From positions 1-53,707 of IMG/VR virus record IMGVR_UViG_3300013132_000064: a DNA stretch of 53,707 bases. One strand, written 5' to 3'. Source of the stretch: a virus. Below the pieces are notes generated by a model. The model was not told the DNA's origin, searched no databases, and was given only the letters and a program-made list of their open reading frames with translations. Shown here one piece after another: positions 18,392 to 25,560 of the stretch; position 1 is the first letter of the stretch, and each line of letters starts with the position of its first letter. The position numbers and the translations under genes were made by a program.

Positions 18392-18395
18392 ATCT

Positions 18396-19175
18396 TCATC
18401 CTCCAAACGCCGACTCTACAGATATCTTTGCTTGAATATCTAGCGTGTTAGGCGAAAAGGAATATTTAACCGTCTTTATATTTTTAGGAAGTCCCATTGC
18501 TTTAGCAATCTTATAATTAAATATCTTTTGAAATCCTGATCTTTTAATAGAACTGCTTACCAGGTTGCCCCTAAAGAATTGAGCATATGCTATTTTAAAC
18601 CTACTTGTAGTTTTACCTCCGCCTGCACGGCGTACTGTTACTGATTTTCCTTTTGGCATAAACACCATAGACCCACGAACTTCAAAAACTAATCTTTCAG
18701 CATTCTTTGGTCTTATTACTAGAGGGCCGCCTTCTTCCATAACAACCGCCTTGTTTCTAAACACATGTCTTGTGTTTCCAAAATTAGACGGCACTGCAAT
18801 CTTAGACATTTCAAAATCGTATCCTATTTGAAAAGATAAACCATTTTGATTTTTAGTTTTTAATTTAAATAATCTAGCAGACGGATCGCCTACGGACTTC
18901 CATTCATAAACATGATGAAATTGAGATGGATTAGCTCTTGCTTTTGCATCTACATAATCTCCAAAGTCATTACTTATTTGTTTAAAAATAACATCCCTAA
19001 ATTTTTTTTGAAATGCAGCACTTGTAGGAAGGCTGGCTAAAACGTGAGTTTGATAATAAAGAGCTGCTGATACCTGAGCCACTGTGCTATCTTTTAGTGC
19101 ACCAGTCTGCGCCCCTGATGACATTAGCTTTGCTAATCCACTTGAGGCTTGCATCAATACAAAACTAGATGCCAA
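18396..19175 (-). CDS. Neck/tail-completion protein
   Basis: The 259-residue basic protein overlaps the preceding gene by 11 bases. The best start is TTG 19175 (GGAG 10 bases upstream); ATG 19154 is possible but has no ribosome site. The middle is beta-rich and the C-terminal part strongly basic (FMPKGKSVTVRRAGGGKTTSR), followed by a helical FRGNLVSSSIKRSGFQKIF. By order it matches the HK97 gp10-like tail-completion slot between the head closure and tail terminator genes, though it is longer than usual for that family. I do not see a diagnostic motif. Confidence 0.5.
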   Translation of the reverse strand: MASSFVLMQASSGLAKLMSSGAQTGALKDSTVAQVSAALYYQTHVLASLPTSAAFQKKFRDVIFKQISNDFGDYVDAKARANPSQFHHVYEWKSVGDPSARLFKLKTKNQNGLSFQIGYDFEMSKIAVPSNFGNTRHVFRNKAVVMEEGGPLVIRPKNAERLVFEVRGSMVFMPKGKSVTVRRAGGGKTTSRFKIAYAQFFRGNLVSSSIKRSGFQKIFNYKIAKAMGLPKNIKTVKYSFSPNTLDIQAKISVESAFGG

Positions 19176-19593
19176 TTTGCTGATTCTCCGATCTCTTCAT
19201 TGATGAATTGTATCCTAAAACTCTACCGAATGGATCGGTTATTGGGGTAACCCCCATAACTTCAAATACGGTTGGTGTTTCAGTTGGATAGTTAAGTTCA
19301 GTCCAAATATAAACATTTTCAGAGTTTTTAATATTTGTAATCTTTTCTCTGGCTGTTAGTCTTTCGGTAGTTCTAACTTGAATAATCTGATCGTTTGTAT
19401 ACCTTTTGTCAAATATCTGATTGTCGCTAGATCTAGTTGTAGCTGAATTACTTATAACTCCTTTTGCGTGGCAAGGAAGAGTTTTATAGTATATCCATTC
19501 TTTTTTTAAAGCACCAGTGTTTGAATCTTGTATATCTGTTTGCTTGTATACATCCATAGTCATAGAAAGAACGGCATCAACTATAGACGACAT
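19165..19593 (-). CDS. Head closure / stopper-like connector protein
   Basis: The 142-residue protein is mostly beta (MTMDVYKQTDIQDSNTGALKKEW, IIQVRTTERLTAREKI, FEVMGVTPITDPFGRVLGY). That layout of an early DVY strand, a central barrel and a late VTPITDP-like turn is common in head-closure proteins. It overlaps the adaptor gene by one base (TAATG) and the next gene by 11. Its inferred role is to close the portal channel after packaging and to dock the tail. Confidence 0.55.
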   Translation of the reverse strand: MSSIVDAVLSMTMDVYKQTDIQDSNTGALKKEWIYYKTLPCHAKGVISNSATTRSSDNQIFDKRYTNDQIIQVRTTERLTAREKITNIKNSENVYIWTELNYPTETPTVFEVMGVTPITDPFGRVLGYNSSMKRSENQQIGI

Positions 19594-20576
19594 TATATCA
19601 ACGAGGCTTTGTTTACGACAAAATCTGCAAGAAGCCTATCTGCGTATGCGTTGCCTGTCCCCAAGAAAGCTTCAGGATTATACTCAAATTGCCAGTCAAA
19701 TGTTTGTATATTTTGAACATATTGATTTTTCCAAACTATATCTTTGGCAAAAAAGTCTTTCATTAATTCTATTGTTGCAAGATCTACCTTGTCTGGAACT
19801 TTCTTCCAGCCAAATGTTCCATGAACTTCATACATTACGTTGTTTCTAAATACTCCAGATCCATCATTTATTGATGGCGGAACCATACCGTTTGCAACAT
19901 ATACAGTATTGTCAAGCATGTTTGCCCTATTAATTCTTATTCCAAAATTAGTTTCTGATACCTGTACGTCGTAACCCCAAGCATTTACTACAGGACTAGA
20001 CAAATTATCTACCAAAATAATATCATTCATATATAGTCTATCTAGGGATTGAATTTTCTCTGGAAGCGGCAATATATCTGAATCAGATCCCAGTACTCTG
20101 TATACATCTTTATACTGAAAAAATTGTTGTCCTGTGTAGTTTTCGATTCTTTGACGAGCATATCTTTCTGCTGCTGCCAATTCTCGATATGACTTATAAG
20201 TAGGATCGGAAGGATCCGTGCTTATGCCTAGACACATGCAGGCCTGAGACAAGTCTGTGTAAGGCATTACAACAGATACATCGTTTGCATAAAAAATAGT
20301 CTCTCCAGACATGTTGTATTGCCAAACTAGTCTTAATGTAGATAGATCATCTGTTATGGTATTTGGTAAATACACAACATACATTCCGACATTGGTTTCA
20401 TCCTTTTCGGAAGTTATTGTTGTTAGAAGTTGCGTAAGCCCAGGATCTTCTTCTTCAGGGGTTTCTGTTATATTATAGACCTTAACTATTGGCAGAGCAT
20501 CTGAGTCTGTTGGTGCACCTCTATAAAATATTTGATGATAAACTGGAGATGAACTATTTCTTAATACCTCTGCCAT
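19593..20576 (-). CDS. Head-tail adaptor protein (gp6/gp15-like)
   Basis: The 327-residue protein has, at about 130-165, helical ELAAAERYARQRIENYTGQQF, the pattern of head-tail connector proteins that bind the portal. An N-terminal beta extension (about 1-110, VYNITETPEEEDPGLTQLL, MYVVYLP) is unusual for this family, whose members are often 100-200 residues. The C-terminal helix (DLATIELMKDFFAKDIVWKNQYV) also fits. It lies after the SAP-like gene and before the head closure gene. The function inferred is the first ring added beneath the portal. The N-terminal extension may be a decoration domain. Confidence 0.65.
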   Translation of the reverse strand: MAEVLRNSSSPVYHQIFYRGAPTDSDALPIVKVYNITETPEEEDPGLTQLLTTITSEKDETNVGMYVVYLPNTITDDLSTLRLVWQYNMSGETIFYANDVSVVMPYTDLSQACMCLGISTDPSDPTYKSYRELAAAERYARQRIENYTGQQFFQYKDVYRVLGSDSDILPLPEKIQSLDRLYMNDIILVDNLSSPVVNAWGYDVQVSETNFGIRINRANMLDNTVYVANGMVPPSINDGSGVFRNNVMYEVHGTFGWKKVPDKVDLATIELMKDFFAKDIVWKNQYVQNIQTFDWQFEYNPEAFLGTGNAYADRLLADFVVNKASLI

Positions 20577-20586
20577 TTATTACGGC

Positions 20587-20988
20587 TTAGTTATAATACT
20601 CCTGCACTTCCTTTGGAGTAGCTAATCTAAACCCTTCCTCCTTATCAAAAATTTCTTGAGCATCCTCTTCAGACATTGCGACAAATGGGTGATCTTTTGT
20701 AAATGTATATCCCACAATGTCATATCTAAAATTATCTCTAGTCATTCTTACCAAAACCTTGTCTGCTGACTGCTCCTTTGACGGATCAAGTCTTGGAAGA
20801 ACTTCATATCCTTCTTCTTCTACACTATCTTCTATATCTTTAATTGTCTTTTGATATACCGCCCATGTCACGCCTTCTTCTGCGAGAGCAGCTACGATAT
20901 CAGCCTTATTTTTTAGGCCCTCAGTTTCCACAGCAAAGTCTTCTGCGATTTTCTTGAGTTCAGATACTTTTAATGTCTCAAATGACAT
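20587..20988 (-). CDS. Small acidic protein with SAP/Rho-N-like N-terminus
   Basis: I choose ATG 20988 because AAAGGAG lies upstream; an ATG at 21015 overlaps the predicted -10 element and would be missing from that transcript. The product is 133 residues. The start FETLKVSELKKIAEDF ... LKNKADIVAAL has the helix-turn-helix look of SAP or Rho-N domains, which often begin small proteins encoded after the capsid gene. The remainder is acidic with a beta part (DNFRYDIVGYTFTKDHPFVAMSEEDA). It may be a head or connector accessory. It is the first gene after the capsid terminator and has its own promoter. Confidence 0.6.
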   Translation of the reverse strand: MSFETLKVSELKKIAEDFAVETEGLKNKADIVAALAEEGVTWAVYQKTIKDIEDSVEEEGYEVLPRLDPSKEQSADKVLVRMTRDNFRYDIVGYTFTKDHPFVAMSEEDAQEIFDKEEGFRLATPKEVQEYYN

Positions 20989-21013
20989 ACTTTCTCCTTT
21001 TCTAGGTATGTCC

Positions 21014-21042
21014 ATTATAGCATTGATAAATTAAAATGAAAA
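21014..21042 (-). promoter_or_regulatory. Sigma70-like promoter for the connector unit
   Basis: TTTTCA (21037-21042), 17 bases, TATAAT (21014-21019) follow the capsid terminator; the -35 overlaps the terminator's T-tract. The -10 is consensus and the -35 matches 4 of 6. Initiation near 21007 leaves a 19-base leader with AAAGGAG before ATG 20988. Confidence 0.6.
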
Positions 21043-21062
21043 GCCCCCCAAAAATGGGGGGC
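21037..21062 (-). terminator. Intrinsic terminator after the major capsid gene
   Basis: A perfect 8-bp stem (GCCCCCCA with TGGGGGGC, 4-base loop, 21043-21062) is followed on the minus strand by TTTTCATTTTAATTT. It lies about 30 bases after the capsid stop. Form and placement match the terminator after the tail tube gene. Confidence 0.85.
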
Positions 21063-21092
21063 ATTTCTTGCAAGCCTACTAATTAATTAAAA

Positions 21093-22145
21093 TTAAGAAG
21101 CGACCTTAACGTTCTTTACGACTACCCATGCATCTGCCTGCTCAATTTGGGTTCCAACACGAGTAAATAGTGTGTACTCGATGGAGTCCTTCTTTGGCCA
21201 GAAAAAGCGATAAACGGTGACGTCACGCTTGATTCCAATAACAACGTTATTTGGGAATGTCAAGTGAACATCTCCATGGGTGCCTGATGCACCTGAATGT
21301 GTTCCTGTTTGGGTTTCGTTGAGTAGTGGGACTTCAACAATCGGAATACCGAATGCGAATGGTGCCACATATCCTGCTGGTCCACCTAGTGGTGCAACTC
21401 CGCCACGGATAACGCTTGATGCGATATCTGATGGAATTGTTTGGTTTGTTCCAATGCTGTTAGCATATAGGAAGTCCTGAATTAGGTTTGATCCTGCAAG
21501 GAAGCGAAGATCTCCACGGCGTTGCTTGTACTTACGTGGCAAAGCCTTAAGAGCCTTATTGAATACCTCACGAGAAACTGTAGCTCCCGCTGCGTCTACG
21601 ACGTGTGCGCTAGCCTTAGCCTTCTTAACAATTCCATCGAAGGACTTGTAAAGAAGATCTGTGGTTTGGGCTGTATCTCCATTGAGGATAACATCTTCAA
21701 TGTCGTTACCTGCTTGAGTTGCCATCAAACGTGCAATATGATCTTCGAGATCAGCACCTTCGATATTGTCCTCAAGTGACTCTGTTGAAAGCTCCCAATC
21801 CATGCGGAGTTTCTTTGTTGTTAGAGAAATCTTGGAGAATGTAACACCTGAGTTTGCACTGTTGGTGTTATCTCCTTCGCTAGCGAGCTTCATTAGCTTC
21901 TCGCCTACTGACATACGATCAATCTCGGTTGTGTCAGCTCTCATACGTACTGTACGTGCGACTTTACCGATTACGGTTGCGTCGAACATATAGTCAAGGA
22001 AACGAGCAGATTGCTCTGGGTTTAGGAGACCTCCGTTTCCGTTTTCGGAAGCACGGTGTACTCCAGTTCCACCAGTGGTGGATGCAAATGTACCTGTTAC
22101 TGTTGAGCCTGCCTCAGCAGCTTTTTCTAATAGTTCATTGCTCAT
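21093..22145 (-). CDS. Major capsid protein (HK97 fold)
   Basis: The 350-residue protein follows the protease-scaffold gene and is followed by a strong terminator. Sequence features match HK97-type capsids: LLNPEQSARFLDYMFDATVIGKVARTV near the N-terminus, an E-loop region (TEIDRMSVGEKLMKLASEGDN), a spine-helix-like ESLEDNIEGADLEDHIARLM (about 120-145), EDVILNGD, then an A-domain ending DVTVYRFFWPKKDSIEYTLFTRVG. About 50 N-terminal residues are polar and could be removed or act as a short scaffold. GGTGA precedes the ATG. It should assemble the icosahedral shell on the portal. Confidence 0.92.
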   Translation of the reverse strand: MSNELLEKAAEAGSTVTGTFASTTGGTGVHRASENGNGGLLNPEQSARFLDYMFDATVIGKVARTVRMRADTTEIDRMSVGEKLMKLASEGDNTNSANSGVTFSKISLTTKKLRMDWELSTESLEDNIEGADLEDHIARLMATQAGNDIEDVILNGDTAQTTDLLYKSFDGIVKKAKASAHVVDAAGATVSREVFNKALKALPRKYKQRRGDLRFLAGSNLIQDFLYANSIGTNQTIPSDIASSVIRGGVAPLGGPAGYVAPFAFGIPIVEVPLLNETQTGTHSGASGTHGDVHLTFPNNVVIGIKRDVTVYRFFWPKKDSIEYTLFTRVGTQIEQADAWVVVKNVKVAS

Positions 22146-22164
22146 TATTTTTCTTTCACCTACC

Positions 22165-23517
22165 TTAGTTAATTATATCGTTCACGGAACCGAGGAAAGA
22201 ACCGTTCCATTTGGATTTCTTGATTGTTGTTCCAACCGACCCGCCGAGGTCAGAGGACTTCTTAATTGCAGTCTCTGATTCAACTGCATCGACACGCTTT
22301 TGGACAGTATCAATCGTGTTCTTGATGTCTTTTACAGCATTAGATAGTACTGAATGCTGCTCTGCCAATTCTGAAATTCTAGTGTCAACACTCTTGCTGA
22401 ATGTCTCCACTGTTTCTTTAATTACTGCAACTTGTGTTGCATTTGCTTCTGAAGCCTTGCTCAAAGTATCCGAGAAAAATGACTTTAGGTCGCCCAACAT
22501 TTTTGCAAAATCAGGCTCTTCCATCACAGCTTCTGCGACCTCAGTTGTTTCAACTAGTGCATCTACTGCTTTCTCAAGAGTTTCGGCAGGAGCGTCTTCT
22601 GCAGGTGCTGTCTCAGCTGGTGCTGCTTCTGCTACTGCTTCCGCAGCAGCTTCGGCAGGAGCTGTTGTCTCTTCTACAACTGCAGGAGTTTCTTCCACTG
22701 CTGCAACTGTTTCTGTGTTTTCTGACACTACATTACCTCCTTCTGCGTTTGCCTGTTTTGCGATTGTTTGTGTTTCAGGCAACGTAAATCTTGATCTTTT
22801 GTAAGAATCAAGAATCTTATCTATATCCTTTGCTTTGTTAACATCATTAGACTCTACCCATCCAATTAGAGCTGCTGGTTTTCCTGTGACGGGAGAATCG
22901 TATGTCTTATCTGTTGAGATAAAAACAGAATCGCTTTCCTCACAATAAAAAATATTTTCAATAACGGTTTCTGCTGCAATTCCCTTAAACATTAATTGAC
23001 CATTCTTTTTTTGAATAGACAAAATATTGCAAAGCTCATTTGCTGGAGAGTCTACGATTGATAGTTCCATCAATTCATATCCTTTAATAAATCTAACTGT
23101 TTTTCCAGTAGACTTATTAACTTCATTATCAGAATCTGTTATTTTTCCGCCGATTGAGAATCCTGCCAAAGTTCCATCCAAAACTTTTTCCCAAGTGTCT
23201 TGTGCGCCTTTTGAAATATATGCATCTACATATACTCCATTATAAAATTCTTTTGTAGATGGATCGTAGTATGTCTCTGGCTTAAATGAAACCATTTTGC
23301 CTACAGCATTTGATCCATGCATCTCACGAATATTTCCACGGAAGCTTTCAAATGCCTTTAGGCTAGCTTCTGCAGTTACAAGGTCTCCAGTTTGATCAAC
23401 GTTATCTAGCGTTGCAAAGCCAGACACTGTTCTTTTTTCACGGTTGACTTTTGTGAATGGAACAGATAGACTAATGACGTCGCCATTAGATGACCATAGA
23501 GATTTCTCAATATTCAT
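22165..23517 (-). CDS. Prohead protease (XkdF/S78-type) fused to scaffold
   Basis: I place the start at ATG 23517 (MNIEKSLW), 7 bases after a TAAAAT, giving 450 residues; upstream ATGs lie within the promoter. Residues 12-165 are the protease, with His67 (REMHGSN), Ser121 (LAGFSIGGK) and Asp156 (ELSIVDSPAN) placed like the S78-type catalytic set. After a region with HNH-free alpha/beta sequence, an Ala/Glu/Pro-rich linker (about 265-325) leads to a long helical scaffold part (about 335-420). One polypeptide therefore carries protease and scaffold, as in several siphophages. The capsid gene follows after 19 bases. Confidence 0.88.
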   Translation of the reverse strand: MNIEKSLWSSNGDVISLSVPFTKVNREKRTVSGFATLDNVDQTGDLVTAEASLKAFESFRGNIREMHGSNAVGKMVSFKPETYYDPSTKEFYNGVYVDAYISKGAQDTWEKVLDGTLAGFSIGGKITDSDNEVNKSTGKTVRFIKGYELMELSIVDSPANELCNILSIQKKNGQLMFKGIAAETVIENIFYCEESDSVFISTDKTYDSPVTGKPAALIGWVESNDVNKAKDIDKILDSYKRSRFTLPETQTIAKQANAEGGNVVSENTETVAAVEETPAVVEETTAPAEAAAEAVAEAAPAETAPAEDAPAETLEKAVDALVETTEVAEAVMEEPDFAKMLGDLKSFFSDTLSKASEANATQVAVIKETVETFSKSVDTRISELAEQHSVLSNAVKDIKNTIDTVQKRVDAVESETAIKKSSDLGGSVGTTIKKSKWNGSFLGSVNDIIN

Positions 23518-23524
23518 ATGTATT

Positions 23525-23553
23525 ATTTTATACTTGATACAATCAAAAGGCAA
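23525..23553 (-). promoter_or_regulatory. Promoter of the protease-capsid unit (TTGCCT-17-TAAAAT)
   Basis: TTGCCT (23548-23553), 17 bases, TAAAAT (23525-23530) lie just after the portal gene. TAAAAT is 7 bases from ATG 23517 and no Shine-Dalgarno is visible, so the transcript may be leaderless. The hexamers and spacing are identical to those before the tail tube gene. Confidence 0.65.
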
Positions 23554-23559
23554 ATAATA

Positions 23560-23579
23560 GTTGAGTGATATTACTCAAC
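23560..23579 (-). terminator. Hairpin at the portal stop, weak terminator
   Basis: GTTGAGT and ACTCAAC arms of 7 bases with a 6-base loop overlap the portal stop codon and are followed on the minus strand by TATTATTT. The stem is short and the T-run interrupted, so termination would be partial. Confidence 0.4.
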
Positions 23580-25151
23580 CTGTCTTCCTTCCCCTTTAGG
23601 ATTTCTGGCTTCCCCTTGACCATCTGGGGCCTTGGCTGACCGCTCTCTATCCCTGGTTCTGCTTTGTAGTGCCTGTGCCTTAACTTCTGCTGCCTGGGCC
23701 TGCAAATCTACGACCTCATCGCCGCCATCAAGAGGGATCATACCCTTTCTAATTCTAACTTCATTTGGGGTAATTACCTGCATTCTTAAATATCTTTCAT
23801 CAATTTGAGACTGAGTGTCCTCGTCAGTAAGAGTTAATTCATTGAATTTAAGAATAAGGGCGTCTGTTTTTTCTTCAAATATTCTATTTATTTTCTTTTC
23901 AAGGATAATTTGAGATGGTCTGCAGACCTGCTCCTTAAATGTTTTATCTGCATCTCTAGCATTTGCCAAAGACACCCCTTCAGGAACTCCAATTTTATTA
24001 ATAGGAACTCTGTGGGCAATTAATATTTCATCTCTATTTGCGGACCTATAAACATTAAATGAAGACTCTTGAGTATTTGCCTCAACTGGTTCCATTTTAA
24101 ATTCAACCTTAGAATCTGGTGAATCTGCTGGTAGGGGAACATATAGAGATCTATGGCTCTTGCCCTTTAGCCCGACCTGGAAAAATTCTAATAGCTTTCT
24201 TTCTGACTCTGAGGAAAGCTTTGCTCCCTTGACTGTAATAATATATCTTGGGACTGCCTTGTTTTCAAAATAATCTAAATTATATTTTCCAGAAAATTCG
24301 TTTCCAGCTAATGCAACTTGTGCTGCAACGATATCTGGTATTCCGTAATAATTATTCATAGGAGTGTACTTCTTTAAATGAATAATTTCATTAGGTCTAT
24401 CTTCTTGACCAGCAATTGGATTCTCGGTATCCTGATCTCCGAAGTTACGGAAATATACCGCCTTGCCGTATAGCAATTGAATAAAGCCGTCACGAAGGCG
24501 ACGTACACGCATCGTCTTTGCAGGAATGTGTCCTATATAACCTATGTTTCCTGCTGTAGTTCTTCCTACTTCTAGATAGCCATTACCTGTTGCCTCAAGA
24601 TCTGTGTAGACCTTGATAAGAGTTTGAGTAAATGTATCTTCATCATTTGTAGAGTCAAGCCAAACATGCAGATCTTGTCTTAATTTATTAAGCTTCCTTC
24701 TTGCTCGCTCTAGCTGTTTTTCATCTGTAATATTATCTATTGCATCGTTGGTCTTCTTTGTTTCTACAAAATCAAATCCTAGTCCGACTATGTTTGCAAC
24801 CTTAGCATTAATTGCTGCGTAGTTATAGGGCGAAACTTCATAAATTTTTGATAGATACTCTAAGTTGTATGTAGGCTCAATTAAATCAAACATGGCATAT
24901 CCAGTTATGGCTTGAGCCAAAAGGTTTTGCTGTGTGGCAGTTCCTTCTATTCCAGTAAATGCCTTAGTAAATTCTCTGCCTATTTTTCTTCTAAACGAAG
25001 CGCCTAGCCCTCTTAGCTTTTTAATCTCTTCAAGGTCGATCTGAAAAGGATCATTAGATATAACATCAGAGGAACTCTTAAACTTAAACCAGTCTGAGTT
25101 GTTTGATATCTCTATTGTATTGTCAGAATTTTCGTCTTCTATAAATTGCAT
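23571..25151 (-). CDS. Portal protein
   Basis: The 526-residue protein has the phage portal pattern: EPTYNLEYLSKIYEVSPYNYAAIN (about 90-115), then VYTDLEATGNGYLEVGR, IHLKKYTPMNNYYGIPDIVAAQVAL and a late GVPEGVSLANARDADKTFKEQV (about 395-420). Length and order match HK97/PBSX-type portals. The C-terminus is a basic, Gln/Arg/Ala-rich tail (LQSRTRDRERSAKAPDG), probably flexible. GAGG lies 9 bases before the ATG, and only 1 base separates it from the previous gene. It forms the dodecameric DNA gate. No terminase gene lies beside it in this window, which is unusual. Confidence 0.92.
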   Translation of the reverse strand: MQFIEDENSDNTIEISNNSDWFKFKSSSDVISNDPFQIDLEEIKKLRGLGASFRRKIGREFTKAFTGIEGTATQQNLLAQAITGYAMFDLIEPTYNLEYLSKIYEVSPYNYAAINAKVANIVGLGFDFVETKKTNDAIDNITDEKQLERARRKLNKLRQDLHVWLDSTNDEDTFTQTLIKVYTDLEATGNGYLEVGRTTAGNIGYIGHIPAKTMRVRRLRDGFIQLLYGKAVYFRNFGDQDTENPIAGQEDRPNEIIHLKKYTPMNNYYGIPDIVAAQVALAGNEFSGKYNLDYFENKAVPRYIITVKGAKLSSESERKLLEFFQVGLKGKSHRSLYVPLPADSPDSKVEFKMEPVEANTQESSFNVYRSANRDEILIAHRVPINKIGVPEGVSLANARDADKTFKEQVCRPSQIILEKKINRIFEEKTDALILKFNELTLTDEDTQSQIDERYLRMQVITPNEVRIRKGMIPLDGGDEVVDLQAQAAEVKAQALQSRTRDRERSAKAPDGQGEARNPKGEGRQVE

Positions 25152-25152
25152 A

Positions 25153-25497
25153 TTATTTACCTCTCGAAATTAAATTTTTCATTTCGTCTTTATAAACGCC
25201 AATGTCTAATGGGTCTGGAACTAGTCCCCATTCTAATCTTTGTTTTTGATATTCAAATTCTTCATCATCAATTTTTCTGCGTCCCGACAGAAATTTAGGC
25301 TTACCATCATAGATACCAAAAGATCTTACTTCACGAGCAAGAGCGTCTATTTTAGACTTATTCCCCTTTTTGGAGGTTATGGATAGAAAGTTTCCGTCGT
25401 CATCGCCTATCCACCTACCGTCTGGCATTTCCCAGACATATATGCCTAAAGTGGTCTCTTCTTCTTGGATCTTGCTGTTGACCTTATTAATATTCAT
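25153..25497 (-). CDS. Small protein before the portal, unknown function
   Basis: A 114-residue charged protein that I do not recognise. Visible parts are LGIYVWEMPDGRWIGDDDGNFLSI, a beta-type opening, and KIDALAREVRSFGIYDGKPKFLSGRRKIDDEEFEYQ written here only as a helix-turn region at about 48-85. The same type of small WxMPDG protein often sits near phage portal genes. It starts 8 bases after a TAAAAT with no Shine-Dalgarno and ends 1 base before the portal. It could be a packaging or head accessory factor; that is context only. Confidence 0.6.
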   Translation of the reverse strand: MNINKVNSKIQEEETTLGIYVWEMPDGRWIGDDDGNFLSITSKKGNKSKIDALAREVRSFGIYDGKPKFLSGRRKIDDEEFEYQKQRLEWGLVPDPLDIGVYKDEMKNLISRGK

Positions 25498-25505
25498 AGG
25501 AATTC

Positions 25506-25534
25506 ATTTTACCACTTTTCAGTGCCTAAGTCCA
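25506..25534 (-). promoter_or_regulatory. Promoter of the head gene unit, possibly leaderless
   Basis: TGGACT (25529-25534), 17 bases, TAAAAT (25506-25511) lie 8 bases before ATG 25497, which has no Shine-Dalgarno. The -10 matches the one used before the protease and tail tube genes. It marks the boundary between the fibre block and the head genes. Confidence 0.5.
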
Positions 25535-25537
25535 GCT

Positions 25538-25560
25538 TTTTGTCACACCAAGTGACAAAA
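25538..25560. repeat. Perfect 9-bp inverted repeat after the double-LamG gene
   Basis: TTTTGTCAC and GTGACAAAA arms with a 5-base loop begin at the base after the LamG stop codon and end 3 bases before the predicted -35. No T-run follows on the minus strand, so it is not a standard terminator. It could act as an RNA 3'-end stabiliser or as an operator for the promoter next to it. Confidence 0.5.

Noticed and set aside
20989-21015. Upstream ATG at 21015 as start of the SAP-like protein
   Set aside because: It overlaps the predicted -10 element and has no ribosome site. ATG 20988 has AAAGGAG in front.
22211-22804. A 197-residue open frame on the plus strand, Ala/Ser/Val-rich
   Set aside because: It is the antisense shadow of the Ala/Glu/Pro-rich scaffold linker of the protease gene. 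It has no ribosome site and opposes every other gene.
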